This document shows positions 1 to 11,812 of a DNA stretch of 64,000 nt, one piece after another. This stretch comes from Parietaria judaica (taxonomy: Eukaryota > Streptophyta > Magnoliopsida > Rosales > Urticaceae), in contig OX940860.1 of the NCBI GenBank assembly GCA_954871525.1, positions 18,570,001 to 18,634,000 of the forward strand. Reading direction: 5' to 3'. The stretch's first letter is position 1. Each line of letters opens with the position of its first letter. The notes beneath the pieces were generated by a model. It was not told the origin of the DNA. It saw nothing but the letters and a program-made list of their open reading frames with translations, and made no database searches. The position numbers and the translations under genes were made by a program.

Positions 1-162
1 AGTTTCAAATTTCTTAAAGCAGAACCATATCTTAAAACTTTTACCAAAATAAAATAAAATTTACAATATACCGCGTAAAAAAAAAAAATTACTTTATCGT
101 AATTTTTGCCGCAAATATCCCTTGGTATTGGTAAATGTAAATCTAGACACGCGACAGAAGAG

Positions 163-164
<2 letters not shown>

Positions 165-202
<38 letters not shown>
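165..202. repeat. (GA)n microsatellite in the PDX2 5' leader
   Basis: An uninterrupted run of GA dinucleotides lies about 75 bp upstream of the PDX2 start codon, so it is probably transcribed as part of the 5' leader. GA/CT runs are common in plant leaders and promoters, where BPC-type GAGA-binding proteins can bind; such a role here is inference. Confidence 0.8.
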
Positions 203-205
<3 letters not shown>

Positions 206-276
206 GAGTCCACTCGCGCCATACGAAGAACGAGAGGCCTCGCAGCCGCCACTTCGCTCTCCTCTCGCGCGCTGCC

Positions 277-538
277 ATGGCTGAAGTCGGCGTTCTCGCT
301 CTACAGGGCTCCTACAACGAGCACATTGCAGGTTTCGATTCGTGAAAGTAACCATTGGCTTCTTCCTTCTATCAAGGAATTCTCATTGTTTGCGTCTTCT
401 TGCTTGTGTAGCGCTGAGAAGGCTTGGAGTGAAGGGCGTCGAGATAAGGAAGCCAGACCAGCTACAGACCATCGCCTCGCTCATAATTCCCGGCGGCGAG
501 AGCACCACCATGGCCAAGCTCGCCGAGTACCATAACCT

Positions 539-575
<37 letters not shown>

Positions 576-2105
576 ATTATATGTTGGTTAAGATTCTGAT
601 TGATTTGTGGAATTTGAAAAGGAGAGAATTTCATTTTGTGGCGCTTTTGAAAGAAGTTTGGTTATTTTAGTTCTTTGTTTTTTGTTCTTGTTGTGTGTTC
701 ATTCTCAAAGTTGGTTCCTTTTTTCTGTCACGGAAACGTGTGAACAGTTTCCGGCGTTGCGGGAATTTGTTAAAAACGGAAAGCCCGTTTGGGGGACTTG
801 TGCAGGGCTTATCTTCTTGGCGAACAACGCGACGGGTCGGTTTTCGTGTTTCCTATATGTACTTTTTTCTTTTTAGTGTGAGTTGGTCTTAAGTTTTTAA
901 TTATGGTGTAAATTTTTCAGGGCAAAAAATCGGGGGCCAGACTCTGATCGGAGGCCTGGATTGCACGGTGAACCGGAATTTTTTTGGCAGTCAGGTGATA
1001 ATAGCTTAAATTCTTTCTGTTTAGCTAGGTTTATGTCAGTGATCCTAGCATCGTCTCGTAAGTTAACAAATATTCTGTGTTTGATAAATTCCGTTAGAAC
1101 TTTATGCACTTGCCTTCGAGGATATATGCACTTGCCTCGACGTGTCCGTGTTTGCATGTTTCGGTTTCTATTAATCTGAATGGAGAGAAATCGGAATTTC
1201 TTATCACTGATCTTTGCTTTTGTTCTCTGTTTGCTTTTTATTTCTCACTGATTCAAACAAAAATGTTATATTTCTTTTTCTTTCAGATTCAGAGTTTTGA
1301 GGCGGAGATTCCAGTGCCGGAGCTGTCATCCAAGGAGGGTGGTCCTGAGACGTTTCGTGGCGTATTCATCCGAGCTCCAGCTATTATTGAAGTGGGCCCA
1401 GAAGTTCAGGTGCTCGCTGACTACTCTGTTCCATCGAATGAAAAGGTCCGTAACACTCTCTTCTGAATCGAGAACCGTCAGTTAGACTTGGGAGGCCAAG
1501 CAATTTTATTTTATTTTCAAATATAACTGGGCTAAAATGCTTACATTTTTTTTTAAATCATAACTAATTATGTAATTATTCAAAATTGCACCAGGTAAGC
1601 CCGGTCCCAGGTCCGCATTGCTCTCTAGGGAAACTACGCTAGTTAAATGAGATTAATATTCTCAATATACTTTGTAGCATTCTCATCAGCATAAGGCCCT
1701 TTAAATAGACCAGGAATAAGGAGACGAAAGGTTACATCGGAAAATGAACAAACAACGAAAGACATGTCGGGAAATGAAACGACACAAACATAAACGCTCA
1801 TCCATAATGGGCCTCTGGTCTTGAAAACAATCACTTGGTCTTCTACTAAATGGTTAAAGTTGTGTTTCAATGTTTCTCTAAGAATTCTGGTGATTTAATT
1901 GGGAGTAATTTCGGTTTGTAAGTTTTGTCTCTCTCGAAAAACAGGGGTAAATCCTCAGAGAGATTTCTTTTTACGCATGTATACATACATACATACATAC
2001 ATACATACATACATACATACATACATACATACATACATACATACATACATACATACATACATACATACATACATACATACATACATACATACATACATAC
2101 ATACA

Positions 2106-2141
<36 letters not shown>

Positions 2142-2540
2142 TATATTATATGTGTGTGTCATTGCATCTAAATTTAACTGAATTCTAGCAATAATTTCAC
2201 TCATCAACTTTTATCTGGAAAATATTCTGATTTCAGGAGAATCCGGATTCGAAAAGTAAAGTAATTGTGGCAGTAAGACAAGGGAACTTGCTGGGGACTG
2301 CATTCCATCCCGAGTTGACCTCAGACACCCGATGGTAAAACGTCCTCTCCTCATTTCCGGAGATAGCTTTTGCTGTTGTTTTGTTCTGTTTCCGTTTGCT
2401 CTAACACTTTCTTGTTCAGGCATAGTTACTTTTTGAAGATGACCGCCAAGGAAGGAGAAGGATCTTCGAGCAGTTCCAATGAAGTCGGGGAAGCTTCGGA
2501 TCCGATCCGGCCGCGTATCGAGCTTCCGATATACCAATAG
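277..2540 (+). CDS. PDX2: Pyridoxal 5'-phosphate synthase glutaminase subunit PDX2
   Basis: This is the glutaminase subunit of the DXP-independent vitamin B6 pathway. It releases ammonia from glutamine and passes it to PDX1 for PLP synthesis in the cytosol. Seven exons with GT-AG introns join in frame: 277-331, 412-539, 748-835, 921-994, 1287-1445, 2237-2334 and 2420-2540, giving 240 residues (Arabidopsis PDX2 is about 255). The N-terminus reads [15 protein letters not shown]. The class-I amidotransferase triad is present: nucleophile Cys79 in WGTCAGLIF, and His192 and Glu194 in AFHPEL. The glutamine-binding PGGEST motif is at 45-50. The start chosen is the only ATG in frame with the family N-terminus. 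The variable C-terminal tail is Ser-rich, as in orthologues. Introns 2 and 5 carry microsatellites. No broken residue is seen, so the gene looks functional. Confidence 0.97.
541..572. repeat. (CT)n microsatellite at the start of PDX2 intron 2
   Basis: A CT run begins directly at the 5' splice site, so the donor itself (GTCTCT) forms the first repeat unit. Length changes in the run would not affect coding, but the donor lacks the usual GTAAG consensus. Confidence 0.85.
1979..2134. repeat. (ATAC)n tetranucleotide microsatellite, about 155 bp, in PDX2 intron 5
   Basis: Nearly 39 uninterrupted ATAC units lie in the 791-bp fifth intron and end in a short (TA)n tract. The long open frames seen in several phases here are an artefact of the repeat. 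An array this long and pure is probably highly polymorphic. Confidence 0.95.
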
Positions 2541-2617
2541 AAGCAGTGGCTATAGAAGATGAAGTGACCTCATTGCTTTCGCATCATATATATATTTTCC
2601 TAATCATTCTTGGTTTG

Positions 2618-2623
2618 AATAAA
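2618..2623 (+). terminator. Putative PDX2 polyadenylation signal AATAAA
   Basis: A canonical AATAAA lies 78 bp downstream of the PDX2 stop codon in AT-rich sequence. The position suits a near-upstream element, but plant poly(A) signals are degenerate, so the call is tentative. Confidence 0.45.
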
Positions 2624-2640
2624 TCTTTGAATTTGAGAGG

Positions 2641-3805
2641 ATGATGATTATTGATGTTATATTTCAGATACGATATATAGTGAAAGTGGTTCAAAATGTT
2701 GATTTATTTGTGGCCTTTATTTAAAAATATTGTAAATATTCATGCCAAATATTATATTGGGGCTAATGATGCCAGTTATCTTGGGTTGGGTCGCGTTATT
2801 TTTAGACCGGTGCTTGTTTGAGGTTAATAAGTTTTGATACTATACTCAAAATACTGAAGAATAGTCTTTTAGTTCGTTAATTGAGGCGAATACCTCGTAA
2901 GTTCGTATAAATAGTTTCGAGGCATTAGTTATAAATGTACTCTAAATGAGTAAAATATACAGAGTAAACATAGAAGGAGATTTTACTAATGACACTTGAC
3001 GATAACCATGACTAACAACTAGTATATTGCGGTTTCTTTTGTCTAGGTCCCGGTTAAGCGGAAATTTTAAATTCTCCCTGTTAAGGTTCGGCACAAATTG
3101 GTTTTTTTTTTTTTTCGCAACCCGACAAGTTGTTACCGGTTTTTATTTTCTTCTTGTAAAGCCTGTACAAAATGTTATAATCAAGTCTAAATTTATATTT
3201 TCTTTTCATATACAAAATAAAATATTGTAACATTAGAGGCCTCAAATCTCAATAATTTGAGGACTTGAGGCGTAGGCCCTGTTCTCCTGCAATATATACA
3301 TACAAAATTTTATAAACAGAGTGCCTAATAATAATAATAATAATAAATCTTATGAACTTCTGAGCTTTGTGAAGTCAAGCGAATAGTTTACCCAATGAAG
3401 AAGAACTTCACCTAATCTGAAATCAAATTTGTTTATAGTCATAAATTTTAAACTCTATTTTTTTTATAGCTATGGTTAAGCTAATTGGATTGATGTGAAT
3501 ATTGTAAATGCAATATATAATATAGTATGTATTCTTGGGACTTTTTGGAAACATCTATACGAAATTTTCCATATAACATATTTATAGAGAGCCAAACGAA
3601 GTGACAAATGCGTACACTAATGGAGATGCTCAAATTTCTAAGTTATAGATACATGTAAATTGTTAAATTTAGTTTTTTTATTTTTTAGTGTTTTTGTTGT
3701 ATTGTTTTAGTTTTGATATAATCCGTTAATTTTAAAAATGCCAGGTATCCTTTTTAATTAATAGTTGTCCCTAATATTTTGTCATAAGAGGATTATATAA
3801 TATAA

Positions 3806-3851
<46 letters not shown>

Positions 3852-4045
3852 GCATTGCAAGAGAATCATACTATCATAGATTCATAAGACACTGGAAGAA
3901 CAACTGTTGCAAATCAAGAAAGACCAAATTATTTTCTCTTTTTTCTTCTACAAGAAGAAAGAGAATTAATGAACTTATTCACTACTCTTCAACCTAGTCA
4001 GACACTAGCTACTTCTATTACTAGTCTCACTTCAACGCTCCGATT
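2641..4045. other. Intergenic DNA between convergent PDX2 and BGAL-A
   Basis: No gene was recognised. It holds a (TAA)n run near 3326-3346, a (TA)n run near 3807-3848 and a short palindrome at about 3240-3275 (CCTCAAAT...ATTTGAGG). The right-hand 150-190 bp should contain the 3' UTR of the minus-strand beta-galactosidase. Confidence 0.6.
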
Positions 4046-7000
4046 TTATGTACAAGAAGCTTCCACGGCCAAGCTCTTCGCCGTTCCGACACAAGGGTCA
4101 CCGAATCCGTCCGCCGACACTCCCACATTGCAGCTGTTCGATCCAATGCAAGCCTGCACAGCGAGCGCGAACAACCGTCACATACAAACATAATTCAATA
4201 ATCGCGCTTCGAAAACAATGAGATAATCGAGCTTATCTTACCTTCTCTACGATGGAAAGAGCTTTGTGGCTGGTGCACGTGCCGTGACTGAAGCTCCCGC
4301 AGATCCCGTCGGGCGTCCCGTAGCTGGCGAATTTGATCGAAGAAATGATCTGAACCGGAGACGGGCATTTAAGCGATAGCACGGGCTTGGGGTTCCTTCT
4401 TGAGTGTGAGCCGGAGATCCACATGTCCACGGGTGGTGGGTGAGATTCCGACACGTGGGAGCACACTGTCTCGTCCTGCCTTGTGGCGAAAGAAAGCTGT
4501 GTCGGGTTGCCTCCGATTTCCTCGAACAGCACGAGAGTGTTTCCGCTTGTTTTCATCCATTCTCGGGGAACGTGGTATCTGTATAAAAACCGGCAAACAA
4601 AATCATGGGCGAAAAGCGGTAAAGAAAGTACAGTATTTTACTATTAAAATACCGAATAACACATTTTAAGGGTATTTTTACGAGGAAAATCGCAATTATT
4701 TTAGCATAAAAATTACAAATTTAGCAACTATATATTAAATAAAACTTCATGACTTACAGTTGCTGAGAGGACTTGTTGCAGCTCTTTCGGCATTTGTTAG
4801 GGCTGTAAGCTCCTTTGTAATTGCAGGTGTCGGTGCAGGCCGTTTTGTTGGAAGCGATGTTGCTTGGCCAATACCGGCCGATGCTTTGACCGTTGACCCA
4901 CGCCTCGCCTTTTCCCATTCCGGTGAAGTCTAGCGCAACGGGGCTGCTTCCGGTCGGGGCGTCAAAGTTTGTCTGAAGCAAATATAAGAAAAAATAATGT
5001 TAATCCTAGTAATTAGTAGATGTCAGAGCTATCAAATATTTAATCCTAATTACTGGATTTCAAGAAATACAATTTAATAACATATATGTTTTTATTTATA
5101 ATTTTTCATATTAATAATTTTTATATATTAATATCTACTTACTGAATAAGATTAGAATGTGTTATAATAAAGATATTATTCGTATATATTTTAATAGCTT
5201 TTCATAGTTAGGTAATTTTTCATGACAAGAATTAGTCGTCTTAATTAATAACAAGTAGTGAATTAAATAGTTTAGCTCATATTTATTTGCATGTATGCTC
5301 CTTTACATGATTAATAACAATATTAATCAATATATTCCTATTTTTCATGAAAAAAAGTCAACTTAGATGACACTACCTTGTACCAAGTCAACGGCTGGTC
5401 GGTGGGCAAGGAAGACTCGGAATCTGACATCCACAGAGAAGATTCCTTTCTTGGTAGCTCTAGATCTTCGCCTTTCAGTCCAATCTGCACTTAGAAAATA
5501 ATTATATATGTGAGATGATTAAGATCATGACTTTGAAATATGAATTTATTAAATCTTTTTCTATTAGGGTTTGCATGGAAGAGTGACCTGATAAGTCCAA
5601 ATGCGAGAAGAGAGATCGTGAGATTTGCTACTGTCAGGGGTTCTGAGCTCCACCGGCCCCGTGATTCCCGTACCGATTTTGTCGAAGAAAGATCCGTAGT
5701 TCTGAAGAAAGTAAATGCAGCTTTAAGCGTCACACGTAAAAGACGTGCATGGAAAAAGAATCAAAGTTTCTATCTAAAAAGAAGTTCAAATTAAGGTTCA
5801 ATTAGCAAAATAGTCAAACCTTGAGACCAACGGTCATACTGAGAAGATCAATTGTGTTCTTTCCCTTTGACAACGAGATCGGAATATCCAACGTCACATT
5901 GTTTACGTCGTTACTTCCTCTTGCACTTCCTGCAAATGTGTTTCGATATTGGTTAACAAATTAATCGCTAAAATTGAGTCGATTTCGAAGTAGTTAATTA
6001 GTTTTTCTTTGTGACCGAAAATTCAGTTGTCGTATGTGACTATAGCGTCACTGAAAATTAAGTGGCTATCTCAGAAAATAACTAAATTTTCTTTAGTTAC
6101 AAAAAATTCAATCGTGAGGTATTACTAGTGCATATTTATTAATTAACGTTATTTGCACGACTACCCTTTCCATTCTTGAAAGCCGTTGTTGGAAAACCGA
6201 CGTGGAAGCTTACTTTCCACGACGGTTTTTGAAAACCATTAGTCCTTGGTGTAAATCAACTTTCATATTATTGTTGAGATACAGCGATTAATTCAGGGGT
6301 AAATCGAGAGAAAAAAAAAAAAAGAAATTGTCTGAGTAAAATCATAATAAATATGATCGTTGACCTGAAAGTTTTCCGTTGACAAAAGCATGAACAGCGT
6401 GGCCAAGCGATTCCACGTGAAGAACGGTCTGAGTTCCATCGAGAAAAGCTTCACTTCCATTGATACTCATACTGCAGTATATACATACACTCGTTTCATA
6501 TATATAAAGATATAAATTTCAGAAGATATTTTGTTTCTTACCTCAAAGAGTACCACAAATAGTCACTTTTGTCATAGGTAGTACGCAATTGCTCCACCAA
6601 TCCAGGTTTGGTAAAAGCATTTTCCTTCGAGATACCGACCGGTTCATCGATCCATTTCCACCCTGAGCCCGAGGCTTCACCGTCGAGCAAAGGCTTGGTT
6701 GTGAAGCTCGGGATCATGGAACCGGAATTAATCTATCAAAAAAACATAAAGTAGATGATGAGATATGGCAGGTTAAAAGCGACTGTAAAGTTTAAAATAA
6801 AGGCAAAGGCTTCTACCTTAGCGGTGTTATAAACGACGGTCTTGCAGTCGGGAAGGATGCTGACAGACCAGGCCGGAACTCTGTATGAGTGGCCGTTGAA
6901 AGGCACGGAGGCTTCGGACTTGTTGCCGATGTTGGCGAGGAAAGCGACACATGATGATCCATGCTTGTAAACAGCTGTCTGAAATTTTGAATAAATAATG

Positions 7001-9926
7001 TTGTAAATAAAGTTGAAGGAGAGAGAACACAAGCTTTAGACTGAATTTTCAATCATTAGAACTAGTGAAAATTAAACGTGTATCCTTAAGATCAATACAA
7101 AAATCCGAGTCGGACACACATTCTTTTAAAAATAGCTACTAAAAAGTGCGTTTAAAACAAGTGAATTTTATGCTATTTTAAAACAAGTGAATTTTACATA
7201 TTAATTCCCATAATTATCGTGGTTGAATATTTGAACTTTAATCATTTGGATAGATACAAAATCCGGGTCCCATGAAACACAATTTAAAAAAAAAAAAAAA
7301 AAACCCTTATATATATAATATATATACCTCTACGCTTGAGGCTGGAGAGGTAATAACAGGGTCAGTGGCCACCAAAACTGATTCAACGAGTGCAAGGGCC
7401 TTGTGCAGATCCTTCAAGTGTCCGTACTTAACCTGGTTTGGAATGCCTAAACACACGCCAAATTGCATTATTAACTCACTCATCAAACTACACCTTATAG
7501 TTAATAAGAACATATTATGATCATGTAAACTCATAATGACATCGTACCAAATTCGTCCAACGGAGCATCGTAATCGTAGCTTGTCGTGATGAACGGTCCG
7601 CCGGTGTTGTGGCCGAAGTTTGTCCCTCCGTGATACTGGTTTTAATATTTAATCCAAATTAATTTCATTATAAATTATTATTAGCATTTAATGCCGCAAT
7701 ATATATATATATATATATATTATATACCATGTAATAGTTCTGGAAAGTTCCACCGCGTTGGTAAAAGCGCGCTACAGCAAAGGCGATATCTTCGACAGGT
7801 CTGTACGGCACAGCGTCGCCGAAGCCAAGAAACCTAGAGTTTCATCAAATATTTTGTTAGTAATTACAACATGAATATCAACTAATTGTTTTATTTAATC
7901 TTCATTTTTTTTTAATATTTTGTAAATGTAGTATAAAAATTATAATAAATATATATTATATTTATTATAATTTTTATGGCATGCAACATTAATACATGCA
8001 TTGCCACGTGATTTTTAGAATTCAACGAAAAATTATCAATTTTAAAATAATCACCACTGCAAAATAAAAAAAAATAAAAAACTTAATTGTTTGAAAAATT
8101 GAAAGAAAAAAGAAACCGTAAAATTTATGCATACTCAAAAGTAATTAGTGTCGTTGCAACAACTTGACTATAATATTTACGACGATTTCATCTCAATGTT
8201 AATTAGGAAAATATTTAAAATTTGACTAAAAGTTGTCAATTTTGTAACAAACCCGATTCAAAATTCAAAAACTAAAATTTTATTTGTATTTTTAAAAAAC
8301 ATCCCTAGAAGTTAGCACAGCTCATAAGTAGTCAAAAATCAAAGTATCGTTACAGCAAATTATGGTTAATTATTAATTAATTAATTGAAAACTCACCATC
8401 CCGTCCAATTCTCAGTCCACATTTTGGGCTTCTTTGAATTGGGTGTGAACTGGTCACAGTAAAATCCGTTGCAAGTGTTGATCTGCAAATAATTAGTCGT
8501 TAATAAAATAGAGAAATCGATAGTAAGGAACCCCATGAACGTTATTTAGAATAGAAAGCTTACAATGGGGTCAGGAGCATCATCTTGCTGGCACATCACC
8601 CACGGAACTCCCGTGTTCATCGCCAGCGCCATGTTCGCCGACCATCGGATGTACGATTTCCCTGCGGCCCCGTACGGCTCCTCGATGTTGCCATACTCGT
8701 TTTCGATCTGCCACGAATTCCACCGTTATAAAACGAAAAACGTAAACCACAACCATAATAAAAGAAGATTGCATTGCATGCAAGTTTTTACGCAAAACCC
8801 TAGTTTAGAAAGAAATCACGGACAATGAAGTACGAGAGAAAATGCCAATAATTATCTCTAAACACATACATAACAATATAAATCCATCCGGCTTTATGCC
8901 GTTATAATGGGAAGTTTCGGAAAAGGGCCGGCCAATCAACGTTTTCAGTGTCATGAGATAGAAGATCAACCTGAGATAAGATGATCGGACCACCCTGCGA
9001 GGCGTAGAGTTTCTCCTGTTTCATCATGTCCACAATCTTCGCTGTGAAACGCTTCATTTCGGCCTGAAATTAAACGAAAAATATCACAATTTAGCTTAGA
9101 TGACACAAACCCTAGAAAAATCAAGAAAAATAGTATCGCAAGCAAGAGTATAAATCTTTTCAGCAACCTTGTAAGGCTCGTTATCGCTCCGAAGCACGAT
9201 CCCGGGGATGAAATGCAACCACACGGGAAAACCGCTGTTAAAAAAAGAAACAAAAAACATTTTCAAAAATCATACTCAATGAATCTAAATGGAAGAAAGA
9301 GATAGATTATATACGGAGTTGATTTTACCCGTAGTTCCACTCCGCGCAGACATAGGGACCGATCCGAAGGTGCACATAGAGACCGGCCTCACCCACCGCC
9401 TTCACAAATCTCACAAGATCTTTGTTTCCCTCGAAATCATACTGAAAAAAAATTCAAAATTAACCCGTCGTTCACTGAAATTTTCATGACCGATATCTCG
9501 ATCGACAAGACTTCTTGACGACCACAGAAGCAAAGATCATATTTGTCGCAGTGTATATTCACATTTTATATAAACTTCAACACAAGAGCGACGAGAGTTA
9601 ACCTGGCCACGTGTCGGCTCGTGAATATTCCAAAACACGTAGGTCTCGATCACATGGAGACCTCCTTCTTTGGATTTCTGTATCAAGTCCGGCCACATCT
9701 ACGTACACAACGATCCGAAAAGTTAAATACATATATATATATATAAAGACCGTATTCTATGCTGTATATTTCGTACCTTAGGAGTACTGCGGGGATAGTG
9801 AATAGAGCCGGAGACCAAGAGTCGGCGCTGTCCATCGATCACCACCGCTCGGTGATCGTATGTCACGTTCACCGCCGACGACGCGGTTGTGAGAGCGAAG
9901 AGAACTACGAGCAATAAAGACTTCAT
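4046..9926 (-). CDS. BGAL8-like: Beta-galactosidase, GH35, BGAL8 type (copy A)
   Basis: A secreted exo-beta-galactosidase expected to trim galactose from wall galactans or arabinogalactan proteins. Nineteen exons join in frame to 837 residues: 9777-9926, 9603-9698, 9329-9441, 9168-9234, 8971-9063, 8564-8707, 8397-8482, 7728-7833, 7548-7635, 7328-7446, 6817-6978, 6542-6732, 6365-6471, 5820-5929, 5588-5701, 5377-5484, 4758-4972, 4242-4578 and 4046-4153. Order: signal peptide (about 1-19); GH35 catalytic domain with [14 protein letters not shown] (acid/base Glu177) and WTENWTGW (nucleophile Glu245); jelly-roll domains with [21 protein letters not shown]-terminal SUEL/galactose-binding lectin domain (about 750-837). 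The start chosen puts a hydrophobic signal peptide first; an upstream in-frame ATG would add a polar leader. No disabling change is seen. The closest match from memory is Arabidopsis BGAL8. Confidence 0.96.
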
Positions 9927-9964
9927 GATGAAAATGCTTAGTTTTCTTTGTTCTTTGGACTCGA

Positions 9965-9972
9965 TATTTATA
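9965..9972 (-). promoter_or_regulatory. Putative TATA box of BGAL copy A
   Basis: TATAAATA on the minus strand lies about 40 bp upstream of the chosen ATG. That implies a very short 5' leader of perhaps 10 nt, so either the leader is short or transcription starts elsewhere. It also makes the upstream in-frame ATG (near 9998) unlikely to be used. Confidence 0.5.
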
Positions 9973-10826
9973 GAAGAGGAAGGTGTGGAGTAAGTCATCG
10001 AAAAATATTTCGCGTTGAACGAGTAAGAGATAGATAAGGTATATTATTGTAATTGGATTATAATTATTTTATAATAACTTGAGGAATTACAGGAATACTT
10101 TGTGGACTTGTATTTCTCAAATTATTTATTTAAATATTTTTTATTGTGCTCATTTTGCACACACGACACAACCATGTACCATAAATATTATAGGACTTAT
10201 ATTCTATATTAGAAGTCCATTCTTTAATCAAATTGGCGAAATAGAGATTAAAAGTAATAATAAAAATAAAAATAAAAATAAAAATAAAAATAAAAGCCGT
10301 TTGGTCAATTTACATAACTGCGTGCCTATTCTAAAGGGCTTAGGATAATCTTAATAGTTTGCCAATTTTCGTCTTTGACTGGATAGAAAATCTCTAAATT
10401 TAACATTACGATTTTGTTTAATTGATTTTTTTAAAAGGTAATTATAATATTTATGTCAAAAATTATTTGTATTTTATGGAAAAATAAGTGTATTATCTTG
10501 GGAAAAAATATTTTAGGAGATAAGTCTTAATAATATGAATGAACAGTGTGAAGAAAAAATAATGTTTTATTTTATATATTTAAATTAGTATTATTTATTG
10601 AATTTTTAATACAAATATACATGACCTACCGGCTAAGGGTAACAATTTGTGAGGAAACGAAACATGACCTAGTTACGACATGATACAAATAAATTTATGT
10701 TAACTATAAATGGATCTTGGTCCACCCCTATCAAATACAAATAACAGGATTAAACTACAGGTGAACACGGTAACACAATGAGACATAGTTAGACACGATA
10801 TTAGGGAACATAGTAGTTTTATTTTA
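9973..10826. other. Upstream region of BGAL copy A
   Basis: AT-rich with no gene recognised. It contains a (TAAAAA)n run near 10260-10294. The segment at about 10165-10365 is clearly similar, in the same orientation, to about 16215-16375 (both share the run TGCCTATTCTAAAGGG and flanking blocks). Confidence 0.6.
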
Positions 10827-11660
10827 GGGGCAAATAGCCAAATAGCCAAACTTCAAACTCTAATTAGCCAAATAGCCAATGTTTTAATTAATATTGCCAA
10901 ATAGCCAATTAACCACGTTAATAAATCACGAAAGACCGGATTACCCTTGTATTAATGTGTATTAACGTGGTTAATTTGTTTAAAAATAAATTAATTTTTT
11001 TAAAAAAAATTATTATTATTTAAAAAAAAAATTGTTAAAATTTTAATCACGATTTTTTATTTTTAAACAAATTAACTCCGTTAATACACGTTAATAAACG
11101 TATTAACGAAGTTAATTTGTTTAAAAATAAATTAATTTGAAAAAAAAATTTGAAAAAAGAAATTAAATTTTTTGTTAAAATTTTAATCACGATTTTTTAT
11201 TTTTAAACAAATTAACTCCGTTAATACACGTTAATAAACATATTAACGAAGTTAATTTGTTTAAAAATAAATTAATTTTTTTTAAAAAAAATAATAATTT
11301 TTTTTTTTTAAAATAAAATAAAATTTTTGTTAAAATTTTAATCACGATTTTTTATTTTTAAACAAATTAACTCCGTTAATACACGTTAATAAACGTATTA
11401 ACATAGTTAATTTGTTTAAAAATAAAAAATAGTGATTAAAATTTTAACAAAAAATGTAATTTTTTTTTTCAAAAAAAAAATTAATTTATTTTTAAACAAA
11501 TTAACCACTTTAATACACGTTAATATGTTAAAAGGGTATTATAGGTATAAAATATGTTATTAAATAACCATTTGGCTATTTTGCAAAGAAAAATGAAAAA
11601 TGAAAGATTGGCTATTTGGCTAATCAAACATTTTAATTTCGCTATCCCATGCAATATCTC
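10827..11660. mobile_element. Mutator-like non-autonomous element with internal palindromic repeats
   Basis: An 834-bp block bounded by identical 9-bp direct repeats TTTATTTTA (10818-10826 and 11661-11669). The ends form an imperfect inverted repeat: each reaches the shared block ATTAGCCAAATAGCCAAT at the same distance (about 43 bp) inside the terminus. The interior holds four to five copies of a palindromic unit built on ATTAACTCCGTTAATACACG and its complement, separated by A/T runs. It has no coding capacity. The 9-bp duplication suggests Mutator superfamily, but the AT-rich target makes the boundary only moderately certain. Confidence 0.65.
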
Positions 11661-11812
11661 TTTATTTTATGTATTTTATATATGTTATGAAGTGTTTAAT
11701 GCTTATTATATATAATTTTTTTGGTTTTTATTACATTAATTACACGGTTCAGTTGATAAATATAGAAAATTGCTTATTAATTATATAATTTTAAATTATA
11801 TAATTAAATATA

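Noticed and set aside
1867..2207. Several overlapping open frames of 78-90 codons with (YVCM)n or (IHTY)n repeats
   Set aside because: They are pure translations of the (ATAC)n microsatellite inside PDX2 intron 5, open in many phases.
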